In this document: one piece after another, positions 38,311 to 50,927 of the stretch | Layout: each line of letters opens with the position of its first letter | How positions within the stretch are numbered: the stretch's first letter is position 1 | DNA from: Siphonodentalium dalli | Lineage: Eukaryota > Mollusca > Scaphopoda > Gadilida > Siphonodentaliidae | Assembly (NCBI GenBank): GCA_032622095.1 | Contig: CP136066.1 | Location: 129,981,917-130,045,916, forward strand | Length of the DNA: 64,000 nucleotides | Direction of reading: 5' to 3' | Made by a program: the position numbers and the translations under genes | The notes under the pieces: generated by a model | The model's input: only the letters and a program-made list of their open reading frames with translations | What the model was told of the DNA's origin: nothing | Database searches by the model: none

Positions 38311-39059
38311 CCAACCCTGTTTGAAATAACATAGCAATTTGAAGACCACATACGGAGCATAAATCATTGGGAAATGAGCTCTCTACAACATACTACATAC
38401 ACCAAAGACATAAAACTACACATCCCAATGAACCCAAAATTGGATGCAGTCGCATATAGTATATATATATATATGGTATCGTTCTGTTGGCATGTCTATA
38501 TCATATATAAACACTTTTTTCTAAAAAGAAAACCCTAAACCAACTCAACGTGCGATTTCCCTACGCTCCTGTTGCGCAAATTCTAGTATAAAAAGTTCAA
38601 ACAGTAAATATGACCAGACAAGACATAGAAACCGCTAATCTCATTACCAATCTAACGACACCAGTCATGATTACCTTTCAAAGCAATAACACCGGGCACC
38701 AGGTTACGAACAACCACAGGCACACACACCATGGATAAATGCAGTTTTTTTTTGTACGGTTATATCTGACATATACCCATGGTTATATATAAACGGGCTA
38801 TGAGCATCTGACCGCGTGTTTATACGTTTGTGTCTTAAAGTGATTTGAATGGACCATATCTTGGATTAAATAAAGTATATACTGTCTGGTAACATTCCCG
38901 AGATCTAATTATAGGTCGGTAATTAATGTTACATATACCTACTCTTGCATTTACGCACTGTTAGTGTTACATGCTCTTTAATAAAGACTAACTAATGTTA
39001 TCATTACATTGGACCACCAGAAATAAATCGAAAGCAGCACGTTAAAATATTTATGGTCC

Positions 39060-39358
39060 AGTAATTGCACATTGGGGGAGATTTTACTGGGCCATATTAA
39101 TGAGATAACTCAGGATCTGTATTTTGGGTTAGTAAATTCACATACCAAATTTCATTCCATTCAGTTAAAACTTTATAATACTAAAGTTATCATCCGGAAA
39201 TGAAAATTGAGTGCAAATTCCAACAAAAAGAGCCGTAACTCTGGTTAAAAAAAAAGAAAATTGGCGGGCAAAACCTAAATTCGAACTTGACCTGTATTTT
39301 GTTCTAGTAAAGATACAGACTTCATTCCATTCAGTTTGCACTTTATAGGCCAAAAAAA
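39060..39358. repeat. Core-unit fragment related to families B, D and E
   Basis: CTGTATTTTGGGTTAGTAAA, TTCACATACCAAATTTC and AAAGTTATCATCCGGAAA match the cores of the tandem-repeat elements. There is no microsatellite or defined end, so it is a relic. Confidence 0.55.
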
Positions 39359-40287
39359 ACAAAACCTGTGTTTCCGGTGACGCGCAAGCACCTATTCCGG
39401 TGCCCCGGACCTTTTCATATTATTGATTTTGCAAAATTAGTACCCCTCTGATTTTCGTGTGACCTGGAAAAATTTGCTGTCCAAATATGCAAAATCATCT
39501 TCAATTTTCTATTAGTTACAGTCATTAATTTAATTCAGTGAGTCATTAGCCTAATTAACTGTGAAAATCATGCTCACAAAACACATCAATCCATGTTTAA
39601 TGGGCAACAAACATCCAAAAAACACGAATAAATATCGCAGAATGTAATACCTCAAAAATAGGGAACATTAAAGGATTGTTATTCACAATTATTTTTTGTT
39701 CATTCATTCATGACAATGCCAAATAAATGCAGTGTTTTCAGCTGTGGCTGATATAGTGATTGTCAATTAGGGACCTTGTCCAATTCCGACGGAATTTCCG
39801 TCGGTGATTGGAGATTTTAATCGGAGTTTTAATCGGAAATTTCTCCCTCCATCATCGGAATTTCTCAGATCGGAGTTTTTTCTCCGATCAAGAACTCCGA
39901 TCAATTCCGGTGAAAATTCCGATGAACACTGAACAATACTCCGATGAAATCAGAGTTTTTCTCCGATATGAAAACTACGATGTTAAAACTCCGATTTTAT
40001 CAGATTTCATCAGAGTTTTCTCCGATATCAAAACGATGATATGATTTGAGTTTTGTATAATAATTTCTCCGATTTACTAAATCTCGGATTTGGTTAATAT
40101 CGGACAATTCAAACTCCGTATAATGAAACTTTTATAAACAGAAGATTAAATTAAGTCCCAAATAAATGTTCCCCCCAGACCAAATTTATAGTATATTAAG
40201 GCAACTCATGCTATATTCCGTGTCATATTTCAAACCTGCGTTTTGATGTGGCCAATGTCTGAATTCTCGTAAAGCAAGTGCTATTAA

Positions 40288-40527
40288 CCCTTTGAGTGCC
40301 AGGGGCCGATCTCATCGGCCCTAAACCTGTAAAATAAGTCTGTTAAAGAATATAAGAATAAATGATTAAAATTGTAAAAAATTAAAAAAAACAAAACAAA
40401 AAAAATTGTTAGGCCAATGCATTCTCTTATATATGCGAGGCGACCTATGGTCGACTCGCATATATAAGAGAATGCATTGGCACAGGGTATATGGGTTGAT
40501 ACAAAAATCGACCTGGCACTCAAAGGG
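40288..40527. mobile_element. TTAA MITE (piggyBac-like), 240 bp
   Basis: Inverted ends CCCTTTGAGTGCCAGG and CCTGGCACTCAAAGGG (right end slightly shortened) flanked by TTAA at 40284-40287 and 40528-40531. The left end holds GGCCGATCTCATCGGCC. The interior has the long GCATTCTCTTATATATGCGA hairpin (about 40410-40480). Confidence 0.8.
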
Positions 40528-41299
40528 TTAAGGGGCAGTTCAAGAGACCATGTTTGAATGGGAATTTCCATGCAAATCTCCCCAGCAAAAGTAAAATATG
40601 AAGCAGTTATATGGGCACTAAAGCAGCAATGTGATTAATCGGTCTACACGGCTGGGCTTTTTTGCTATACATTTATTTTTGAGAATTGTTTTCTGGAATC
40701 AAAGTTACAACACGACCAAGTTTGGAAAAATCTGAATAAAATAAAAAAATAAAAAAATACATCAACTTTCTACAAAGTCTAAGCCGACCTGCCAAATAAA
40801 TGTGTATTGTTTTCAATACCGCGCACAGTCACACCCAGAAATGTTTGCAACTTTGACTTTAGCTGCGGAGATTTGCCAATTCAGTATTGGTCACTTGACC
40901 TCTCCCTTAATTTGTTACTTCGTCGAATTATAATAAAATTAGACGGTACCGTAAACCAGTGCTGAGTGGTGCCGTAAACAATGCAAATGTTTATTTCGTA
41001 CTAGTGTTTTTTTTGCGATTAGGTAACTTGTCCTCGTTTGGATCAACGTCACCGTTTAATATGCAAACCATCATCAATAGAAGAATAAAGACCCAATAAG
41101 TTATTCCCCACTACACCGGTTTATAGTATACATTCTGTGTCGCGTGGATCATCTTACATTTGCAATCTGCCATTGTATATCAAACCCACGTTTAAAATGT
41201 ACGCAAAACGTGGGGTTTACAGTAGTGCTTTATTTTGCCACATCCTCGGTTTCTGAGAATACTGTAAACGCAGTGATTGTGGTATCGTAAACAATACAA

Positions 41300-43024
41300 T
41301 TCTTCATACATGCGCCCAATGATACCGACAGCTAGTGAGCCAGAAGTGAGACAAAATAAGTGATTTCTCCTTAAGTTCTTGTGTCCTATTAAACCTGTCC
41401 TTATTTAAGTATATTTGCAGCACTCATCTGAACCAGACTGTGTTTTCCAAATGTGTTATATTCTATTTGTAACACACAATATTGGTTGAAATTTCCAACA
41501 GGTACATGTAGGCCTACTTCAGCCATGGTACAGTTCTTTCAAAATGTTCAGAAGTTGGAAATTTAATGCCCAAGAGCATAAAATTTGTTGTTGGAATTAG
41601 TTCGAAATTTTCTTTATTTGATTTTCTAACTAATAATTATTTGGGATTTTTCTGTTTTAAAACATCGATATAAATATATGTACAAATCTCTACTATGGCT
41701 AACGTCCGTAGATATTCCATACTCCAGAATACAAAATCTGGGAACTTGGAAGTTTTGACAGGGACCCTTATGAAGTCGAACAAATAACACGGGGCATAAA
41801 TGATCATATATATCTCATAGCCAATAGGCCTACGTATTCCCTAATAATGTACTTCACTGTAGGCCCTATACAGGTGAAGGTCCCAACAAATTGCACGATT
41901 AATTTAAGTGACTTCGTGAGCGAGTTTGCTTTGCGTCGCTTACAATTATGGAATTTCTCCTGGATAATCAATTCAATGTTTATTGCGACATAGAGAAAAG
42001 CATGCAATCTCGATTTGCGACCACCCCAATAATGGTCAAAATAAAATATGTTTAAACTAATGTGATGTTGATTATTGAGGAACAAGTATATATAGGTAAC
42101 TTCCAGGTTTGGTACTGGTGGAATTTGGAACATCTACGGGCGTTAGCCAAATTCGAGTTTCGTGGCATGATCTACGGTATAACAGTAGGCCTATTCTTTT
42201 TCTATATCTAAAAATTTGCAAGAGTTGGAGAAATTTTAATGTTTCAACCCGAGGGATGGGGCGGGGTGAAAATATATTAGATATAGTTGAGTTATTTAAT
42301 TTATCTTTTACAAACAATGCAAACATACTTATCCAGAATATTCACACTGACAGCAGAACTGGGGTTAACCAGCCACAGACACAGTGTATCAAGTCCAGCA
42401 TCCAGTCCAACGACTGCCGTAAACCCAGTAATGTTGAACACAATGGAATGATTCTTTTTTATTAGCTGAGCGGTCGATCAAGCCAAAATGTTTAACGGTA
42501 TTTTGTTTTTTCCTAATTCCTATAGTCGTTTTGAGAGACACACTGTAGCATACATACGGCACTCAAAAGCGACCTGTCGACAGGGAAGTGGTTGGAGGGT
42601 TTTCATTAGGGTGTCTAACTTGGAATTTCAAACCATTTCTGAATTTTCGGATTATTTCGTCGCATAAAATCAATAAAAATACCACTAGCAACTGGAAATG
42701 TTTTTGAACATTCTGGAAGGGGTATATATGTCCCTGATATATGTTTAAAATTTCACGCGTAAACTATGACAGCTAACAAAGTTATAATTAGTTTAGTTTT
42801 ATAGACCCACCCTAAATCCCCCATAGTAAACGCATGCGGCCGTTAAGCACATGGCTTTGTTTGGATACTTTCATTCCCAGCATGCATAATTCTCGCTATC
42901 TGTAAAATGGTCTATAAGAGAGTTTCTCGTCGGTCATTGTTTTTGCGACTCATGTGTTTATTTGCATGTACGAAATGTCTTATTGTTGATTATTCCTCAT
43001 CGAAAGTTGCAAAGATCTGAAAAC
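41300..43024. other. No gene recognised, interior of the TTA-flanked transposon
   Basis: A 118-codon frame (42109-42465) matches nothing I know and has no splice or domain support. A solitary AAGCGACCTGT end lies near 42569. Confidence 0.4.
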
Positions 43025-45956
43025 CTACAGCTATGCTCTCAGTAAGCGACCTGTTTATGGTTATGGGCCGGTACTTACCGCGGTGATACCACCAAACTAC
43101 CGCGGTTATCATTCTGTACCGCGACGGAGGGCGGTTGACCCGCGGTACTGGTACGGTATTTTTACCGTTGGTTACCGCATGTCACCGCGTTATTGGTGTT
43201 CGTTACCGCCATACACCGCGTTATTTTTTTCGTAACCGCGTTCAAATTACCGCTAACGGCCCTCCACCGCGGAGAGAACACGACTGAAACAAGGCGTCAC
43301 ACGGTAGGTAAATGATTATGAATAACTTTTGTATTGAATGAATACCTGTAAGCTGCACGTAATTATGTATACGTAATGAATATAAATTAATAATAATGCA
43401 ATCGGATTACATATGAACATGTCGGGTTTACATGTAACATATTACAAATGTACACGTACAGCACGTCGGCGGTTTATGAACTCAGTTATAGTTGCTTACG
43501 GTGACTGGATTACGCAAAACACCGTGGAGTAATAGTTTTGTTGTTAGCATCTATCTTACATATCGTCAAATGATTTACGCACCCGATTCATGTATCGGTT
43601 TCCACTCATGCGGAATTTTTTGTTTTGTTTGTGTTTCCGAAATCTAAATTTCTTATAAAATGGGAAAAGTAAATCCTCCATTTATCTGAATTTGGTCGAA
43701 ACCAGCGGGGACGGTGCATTAGTATCACTGAGTCCGATTTTAGTATTAGAGGCCAGGGCGGCAATCATTGCAGAAATATTCATATTCGTTCAAATCTATA
43801 GTTTTGTTCATTATATGCCAAACATAATCGGCGCGTAAATAGTATATTGTCGCCAAGACGTATGATTATACGCATGCGTGAAATAGTAAAGCAATTTACA
43901 AACATTTGCGCCTGAAGATTTCTTGTCGGTGGGAATAAAATGTACAACTATAAGAAAGCATGGCACAATATATGTCATGCAGCAAAGTAAAGTTGTTATC
44001 ATCACCAATGTGCGCGACAAAAGACACACGCAAAACACAAAACATTGAAAGACACAACGTTGTCAAATCAGTCTTTGATTTTGTTACGTGAACATTGAGC
44101 TCACGAGTGCGATTCGGGCGGCATCGTTTGATGTGAAATTGCAACTTTTGGCGAGGGCGTGCACTTGTAGTTCTCGGTGGGTCGCAGTATAAATTATATC
44201 ACATACCGGTATTCCTATCTAATCGTTATTCGGAAGAAAACATGCATGGTGTTGGAAAGTTGACCTCTAAATATGTTTGTTTGGTTATATACAGAGGTTA
44301 ACATTGTAACATAATTATTTCAAGTGATCGAATTCGGTGTGTTTTAGTCCGTGTTAGTTTATTCTCGATACGGTAGCAATAAAGAGCGTTTGTCTCACTT
44401 TTGTGCGACAAATATTTATAAATAGCTATTACGTGCACAACATTTTAAAGATCGAATGAGACTTGTCTGTTTAAAGCCACGTGGCGGTTCGCACATAATA
44501 TTATTCGCAATAACAAAATAGATCGATAAATATCTGAACTACCTTCTGCGAGCATTATATAAGCCAAACGGACGCATTGAAATAATGGAAATATATATAC
44601 AAGTGTCCAAAACACAAAACAGCCATTTGCGCGTCACGTGTGTAGTTTTACTAATAGCACCATCAACAAAACACAAATATTTATTTCACCCATTGAGGCC
44701 AGTTATAAAAAAAAAATGACGACATCTTAATTTAAGTGCCCCGTGCCCTATATTAACAAAGTCTGCCAGCTGCAGTATGACGTAAACATTGACACGTGCT
44801 TTTGCGCAGAATGTGTTTTTTCCTGGATATATGGGAGTTCCACTTTGTGTCTTTTATTGCTAAGACAATAATTCCCGTTATACGAACAAATGGTGTTTGT
44901 GGTTAGCAGTTAACCCTTTACCCAACAGAACGGCCCTGAGCCAATGCATTCTCTTATATATGCGAGTCGACCATAGGTCGCCTCGCATATATAAGAGAAT
45001 GCATTGGCTTAACACATTAAAAATTATAAAATTGTTAAAGAATGTAAGAAAAAATGGTAAAAAAAGATTTTTTTAGGCCAATGCATTCTCTTATATATGC
45101 GAGGCGACCTATGGTCGACTCGCATATGTAAGAGAATGCATTGGCACAGGGCATAACTGTAACTATCACAATGTGGTCAAGGAGCCGGTTCCAATTATAT
45201 CCATATTTGTATGGTTCTATTGAGACAGACCGAAGATATTTTAGGCTGTTGAAGCTTTATTTGGCCGGTTTTGGTCGGTTTGTTGGGTAAAGGGTTAATG
45301 AATGTCAATACAGTTAATAACGATATTTATTCTGGGGACTATTTATTATCATTCAATTTAGGGATCACGTACATCTGAACATTGATATAAACTGTAGATA
45401 TGGGATTTATCGCGCTGTCTAAAATGGCCGAAATCATTTGTTCCCTTCCCGATAACCAACACTGATTACAAATAGTGTCATTTATGGGAATTTTTGGCAA
45501 TAAAACGAGACTAGAAATGTTATTGTAATATTTTAATATTCACATTAATTGAAAAATGACTTTCTCAAAGTAACTTATACTTACCTTTACTACTTAATCT
45601 GGAAGCCCGTTATAATGGGCATATTTCCCGATACTCGGCTTTCATCTATTTCAATATTTTAATAATACACTTCAAGGTACACAATCATGGACGGAGATCG
45701 TGAGAACGGCCGTCCTATTTTGGAAGATTGACGGTCAGCCATCGAATCCCGTCATTAACCTCATTACAAAAATGCTACCACGTAGCGGTAATGTCACCGC
45801 GTTTGTGCGGTGCATTACCGCGTGCCACCGCGCTACCAACATTCGTTACGCGTGGTAATGCAACCGCGAATCGGCGGTATGTAGCGGTATTGCACCGCGG
45901 TATGAACGCATGTACACCTCGTTAAAACAGGTCGCTTAATTTGAGCAGTGCTGTAG
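43025..45956. mobile_element. Nested element with ACCGCGGT-rich subterminal arrays
   Basis: The inverted ends share AAGCGACCTGTTT (43044-43056 and its complement ending at 45937). A weaker outer match extends to CTACAGC (43025) and GCTGTAG (45956). Inside each end lie dense CCGCGG / TACCGCG repeats (43075-43275 and 45778-45905), the most GC-rich patches of the region. A solitary related end, AAGCGACCTGT, occurs near 42569. The target duplication is uncertain (TA if the short ends are used). The superfamily is unassigned; the GCTC/CACT-like outer bases hint at a CACTA relative, but this is weak. It carries a TTAA MITE at 44914-45294. Confidence 0.55.
44914..45294. mobile_element. TTAA MITE (piggyBac-like), chimeric 381 bp
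   Basis: The ends match the 21742 MITE (CCCTTTACCCAACAG and TTGGGTAAAGGG, TTAA at 44910-44913 and 45295-45298). The middle, with GTTAAAGAATGTAAG, matches the left arm of the 40288 MITE instead. It carries two copies of the GCATTCTCTTATATATGCGA hairpin (44935-45005 and 45078-45146). Confidence 0.78.
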
Positions 45957-47041
45957 TAACCTGACCTCCACCCATGCAACCTTACATTTCAAATTTTTCA
46001 TTTCATTCCAAACCAACGTTTTGATGTGGACACAAATCAATGGGTTTACAGTAGGCTGTCCTAAATGTGACACAGCTCTGAATATCATACGAACTCGGAA
46101 GCATGCACGTGCTATATTTGCAACATCGTCGGATTCTGAGAATACCGTAAACCCAGTGTATTTCAAATCTTGTATGCACCTAATAATATGTTTACCAGTA
46201 GAGATCATATTCCACCGGTTCAAATCCTGCACGCATATAGGCCTATTTTAGCATTGCGCGAATATGGTTTCTATTTATGTGGAGGTTATTTCCTCAGCGA
46301 AGTGGAAATGGCCGAGTCGTTTAGAATGGACGTAACATGTCTTTTTCTGTTGTGTCTGGTATATAAACAATATACACGAAGAACCGAAACGACGATTTAT
46401 TAAAAGCTCCCACGAAAATTCACGGCATCTGAGTTTTCCAAAACATACCGCACTTGAAGAACGGGAACTCCGATATAAAACTCCGATTGAATCGGATGAT
46501 TTTACCGACGACACCGCGAAAAATCTCCGACAGAATCGGAGTTTTATACCGATGCAAAAACTCCGATTGCCATCGGTATTGGAGATCGGAAATATCCATC
46601 GGAAACACCGATTTCCGTCGGAATTGGACAAGCTCCCTTAGGTATAATTCTACATTCATTTCCAAACGATGTTCGTTTACGTGACATTTGGCGGAATTTT
46701 GTGGGGAAACCTGTTGCGCAAAATCATAAAATAATAAAGTGGTCCAGAATTTGTTCTGTCCACTTCGAAAAAAAGGTGTTTTGAGCACAACGTGAATATA
46801 GTTGGCCCCAACAGCGGCTACCGACGACAACTCAGAAGAGAAGCTACACCCACATACATTTAACAAACCGACCATCAACTAGAATTCTATCCCAAGAATA
46901 ACATCAACTCCCATAAAGTTACGAATACATAACATTGCACTTAAAGTGTGGAGTATATTGATGTAATCAGTAAATATTCATGATGACAACTAATCGAGTC
47001 CCCACTTTCCTTCACCATGACTCAATAAAAGAGCCTTCCCC

Positions 47042-50000
47042 AGCTGCAGAGACCCTTAGTCGGGGAGCCAATAAGGTCCACCTGCACCAGAAATATTGGA
47101 TTTTTCTCTCACAAACTTGACATAAATATCGGCAAAAATTCACTTTTCAGGGTTGGACAATTTTTTTAAGTAAAATGCAACTATCATTGGTATCAAAAGT
47201 ATTTATTGTTTTGGTCTATCTTAAATGTGTCACACTACGGTGTTTATAGACCAAATTGATCAAGATGGCTTCCAAAATGGCAACCAAATTTGTAAAAAGT
47301 AATTTTTTTACATATATCCCGAACATTATTCTCTGCGTTATCCGACAAGGTAGTAAATTGTGACTCACTTGGTTATTATACGTGTTAGTTAATTAACTGA
47401 CAACTACGTTCTATTATGTTTGTCCCAGTTCCGTATGGGGCATGACAAATTCATTTTAAAGTTGCAGTATGGAATTTTGCGGAGAACCTCTTTTGTGATT
47501 CTTGCCATATTATTGAAAGGAAATGGGCAGAACTTTGAAACGGAACTGATCATTCATCTACACCTTATACACCACCGATGATAATACATCCACAACATAT
47601 ATAAATATACGACCCACCCGTTACCAAAATGGCACTCCCTATATAGTCACACGCTCGTCAATGACCATCCAGCTTATTCCAGGTATGCATATAACTTCAA
47701 TCTTGACCGTACAGGCATACTATGTGCACCTATACACATTACCCATAACCATAAAATCACTCCCTATTTATCTACGCACTCCATCCATGATCATACAGAC
47801 AGCACAAATATACATATACACCCACATGTCACAATAAGCCTTATTACTGGTTCGCGATTTTCAAGATAGCCGATGGTTCCATATGGTCCGATTCCTAGCT
47901 TTTTATCCAACCCACCGGTAAAAGCCGGTAAAAGGTCAAAGTTGAGAAGTAGCATCCATTTGTAAACATTCGACAGCTGAGTGCGAGAATTTTTTATGGC
48001 TTAATTTCATTTATTCTGAGTGCAACTACGTGTTTAAGAATTGTTTTGTGGCCATGTCATCTATAGAGTTAGGACCTGGTGACGATGCAGACATTCAGAC
48101 GCCCTTTTTTGTCAACGAACTTCCCATAAGTTACTGATAAATAGCGATTTCTTGTGTTAAAAATATAACTCAAAAACATACGTGATACATCCAATCCATC
48201 TACTGTGCGAAACCTACGTATTGTATGTATCCAGGGCGAGTGTTTAATTAGTTTTATAAAGTTCTCGCACCTGCGATTCGGTAACAACCTGTTGCCATTT
48301 TATTTTGGGAATTCCCAGACTGGAGTCATATGCTAAAAATAGATGCTACTTGTTAACTTTGACCTCCGGAGACCAAATGGCGGATTCACCGCGAGTAAGT
48401 GATATCACTTATACAGCCACACACGGTACACATATACATCCCACCACGACCTTACAGTCACTCCATATATACATAAACAACACACGGATGACCATGTAGA
48501 TACTGTAGCAATGCCCATATGGTCACATCGGCCACACACAACAATACACCGTACAGTCACTACATGTATACCGATTCACCTCACACATGCCCATACAGCC
48601 ACTCCTTATATGCCTATGCATCTCACCATGGACACCCCAATCATAACCATATAGTCACTCCTTGTATACCTATTCACATCATTCATGACCATACAGTAAC
48701 TCCCTGTATACATATTCACATCACCTATGATCATACAGTAACTCCCTGGCTGCCATCCATCTTTTATCCAGTTGATCACTTTTTATCATAATGGGCCAGA
48801 ATAGCCACATATTATGGTTCATCTCAGTTCCGTCTCAAAGTTCTGCCCATTTCCTTTCAATAATATGGCCAGAATCACAAAAGAGGTTCTCCGCAAAATT
48901 CCATTCTGCAACTTTAAAATGAATTTGTCGTGCCCCATACGGAACTGGGACAAACAGAATAGAACGGAGTTGTCAGTTAATTAACTAACACGTATACTAA
49001 CCAAGTGAGTCACAGTTTGCTACCTTGTCGGATAACGCAGATAATAATGTTCGGGATATATGTAAAAAGTTAACTTTTTACAAATTTGGTTGCCATTTTG
49101 GAAGCCATCTTGATCAATTTTGTCTATAAACACCGTAGTGTGACATATATAAGATAGACCAAAACAATAAATACCTTTGATACCAATGATAGTTGCATTT
49201 TACTTAAACAAATTGTCCAACCCTGAAAAGTGAATTTTTGCCGATATTTATGTCAAGTTTGTGAGAGAAAAATCCAATATTTCTGGTGATGTCAGTGGTG
49301 ACAATAGAAACAATGATCCATGGTGCATCAGACATGTTAGTATTCAATGTATATAATACAGATTAGCCAATTTTATATATCAACCACAACTTGTAAGCCA
49401 TTGCAGGACACCCTGGGGCAATATTTACCATTTTTCATATTTTCGGCGGCCATTTTGGAAATTTTCTACACCAATTTCATTCCTATTGAAGTAAAACATC
49501 CGTCCAATAAAATAAAGCACATAGTTGTTGACATTCTATTAACAGCCTGTGTGGTTTGTTGATAAAATGACTATCAAAATCGTCTTGCAAAAAAAATCGG
49601 AAATTTCACCCCTCTTTTTCAAATCCTCTTTCTGTATCTATTACGGAACCCTCGTCAATGGAAAATGTCTTAAAATGGCGCTATAATATCACGCTTGATG
49701 ACTGTCTTAAAAATATTGCCATTTACTAATGATTAATGTGAAGAAAAATGGAAGATATGGTGAAATATTAATTAAATTTCCTATTTTCGTGCATATGACG
49801 TCATTTTTCGGCGGCCATTTTGAAGAAGGACATCATACCAACAAAATGGCATACACTTTGTCTGTGTCTTTTGCTAACAACCGATCTATTACAACGATTA
49901 AATACAGCTGGTCGGAATTAGAGGAAATGGCGGCCATCTTGGATTCAAATGGCTCTAGCACCTAGTAGGGCCACCTTTATTTTTCGGTGAAATCCGGATT

Positions 50001-50116
50001 CTTTATCTGGATACCATAGGGAACAATAAAAATAAGGTTATTTGTAATCATCGGGGGGGGGGGGGGGGGGGTGCAGGTGGACCTTATTGGCTCCCTGACT
50101 AAGGGTCTCTGCAGCT
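47042..50116. mobile_element. 3-kb inverted-repeat element
   Basis: AGCTGCAGAGACCCTTAGTC and CCAATAAGGTCCACCTGCAC at the left are inverted at the right (50070-50116). Arms of about 460 bp (47085-47549 and 48832-49288) are also inverted copies. The left arm abuts the terminal repeat. The right arm is separated from it by 780 bp that includes GGCGGCCATTTTG repeats and an 18-20 base G run (about 50053-50071). No transposase was found. Confidence 0.72.
47630..48775. repeat. Degenerate 45-55 bp minisatellite, in two blocks
   Basis: Units of the type CATACAGTCACTCCCTGTAT plus CATTCACATCACCCATGA repeat at 47630-47830 and 48390-48775. A nested inverted block (about 47870-48400, GGTCAAAGTTGAGAAGTAGC and GCTACTTGTTAACTTTGACC) splits the array. 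The frame at 48519-48791 is simply a translation of the repeat. Confidence 0.72.
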
Positions 50117-50927
50117 TTTTAAAAACAAAATTCCATGACTTTTTATGATTTTTTTTTTTTAAATTCATTACTTTTTTATAATGATTAGGGGTGGTGTAAT
50201 ACCGAAAAATATATGTGTCCCGGCCGCTGTTAGACATTTAAAGGAATCAAAGTCTACTGTTGATACAAGTTTTTTTTTTCACACAATCATCAAAGTCCAA
50301 TGCATGTGAATTGAATTAATATCTAACATATGTACACCGTCATGACAAACAGTCTGGATTTACTGTGAATTTTCCGTCAACTAGTAGAGCCTGGTGTGGA
50401 AAGATGGACAGATGATGTTATGACGTCTGCATTTAATACTGACATTACAACTGGACGTAGTCTCGTTTTGTGAAATTCTTTTTTGCATTGTTCCCATGCT
50501 CGCTCGTAACATCATCTTGTGTTTACTTCCACTGTTCCAGTCATGTGCGATTTCACAGCTCAAATGCCCATGTTTCCGATGTCAAACTCTTTCATGCACA
50601 ATTTACATTTGGCCTTGAATTTGTTTGCAGGAACATTCACAAGCCATGCCTTCATATCTTCGTTGGCTAACCAGGCATCATTGAATTTACAATTACCCAG
50701 CATTTTTAATAATAGAATAGAATTATCAAGTTCGATGAAGCGTGCTCATTCAAACCTCCTTTCAAACGTTATCGCTCATTGGTTGAAATAACGAGTCAAG
50801 GTTTTCAAGCAGCCAATCATTGATGATGTTTCAATTTGATCATGCACTGCTCGCATGCATTACTGTAAGTAACGATACCCGGTATATAGCAGACTGACTG
50901 CATCGCATTGAGAAGCGATCATATGCT

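Larger units (their letters stand above)
35007..38830. repeat. Inverted pair with TATATAACCATGGGTATAT
   Basis: CAGATGCTCGTAGCCCGTTT plus ATATATAACCATGGGTATAT (35012-35055) recurs inverted at about 38774-38816. It brackets family A copy 2. It may mark the ends of an older element. Confidence 0.6.
39770..46637. mobile_element. 6.9-kb DNA transposon with TTA target duplication and TCCGAT-rich ends
   Basis: The left end is GGGACCTTGTCCAATTCCGA and the right end is its inverted near-copy, TCGGAATTGGACAAGCTCCC. The TTA on each side (39767-39769 and 46638-46640) is the target duplication. Each end is followed by about 200-300 bp studded with ACTCCGAT / ATCGGAGT repeats in both orientations (39790-40110 and 46460-46610). 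The TTA duplication and GGG ends fit the PIF/Harbinger style, but no transposase was recognised. Internal segments near 41150-41320 and 45980-46200 resemble each other. It carries two TTAA MITEs and a CCGCGG-motif element. It splits the THAP sequence, so it inserted after that. Confidence 0.72.
39716..46863 (+). pseudogene. THAP zinc-finger coding sequence split by a transposon
   Basis: The N-terminal piece (39716-39769) begins at an ATG and reads MPNKCSVFSCG, then a TGA stop, then YSDCQL. The C-terminal piece (46641-46863) continues in the same frame with HSFPNDVRLRDIW, then KWSRICSVHF. After a one-base shift in an A7 run (46768-46774) it reads CFEHN and ends with a REATPTYI motif before TAA. 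The Cys-x4-Cys, the Trp, the Cys-x2-His and the terminal AVPTIF-like motif are the signature of a THAP DNA-binding domain. The two parts join in frame if one copy of the TTA duplication is removed, giving 45 residues between the second and third zinc ligands, within the family range. THAP domains head P-element-type transposases and many host regulators. The nonsense codon and frameshift mark it as decayed. Confidence 0.8.

Noticed and set aside
42109-42465. 118-codon plus-strand frame
   Set aside because: No recognisable domain, no splice context, and an overlapping minus frame of similar length.
46420-46878. 152-codon frame on the minus strand
   Set aside because: It is the antisense shadow of the THAP piece and of the TCCGAT motif array.
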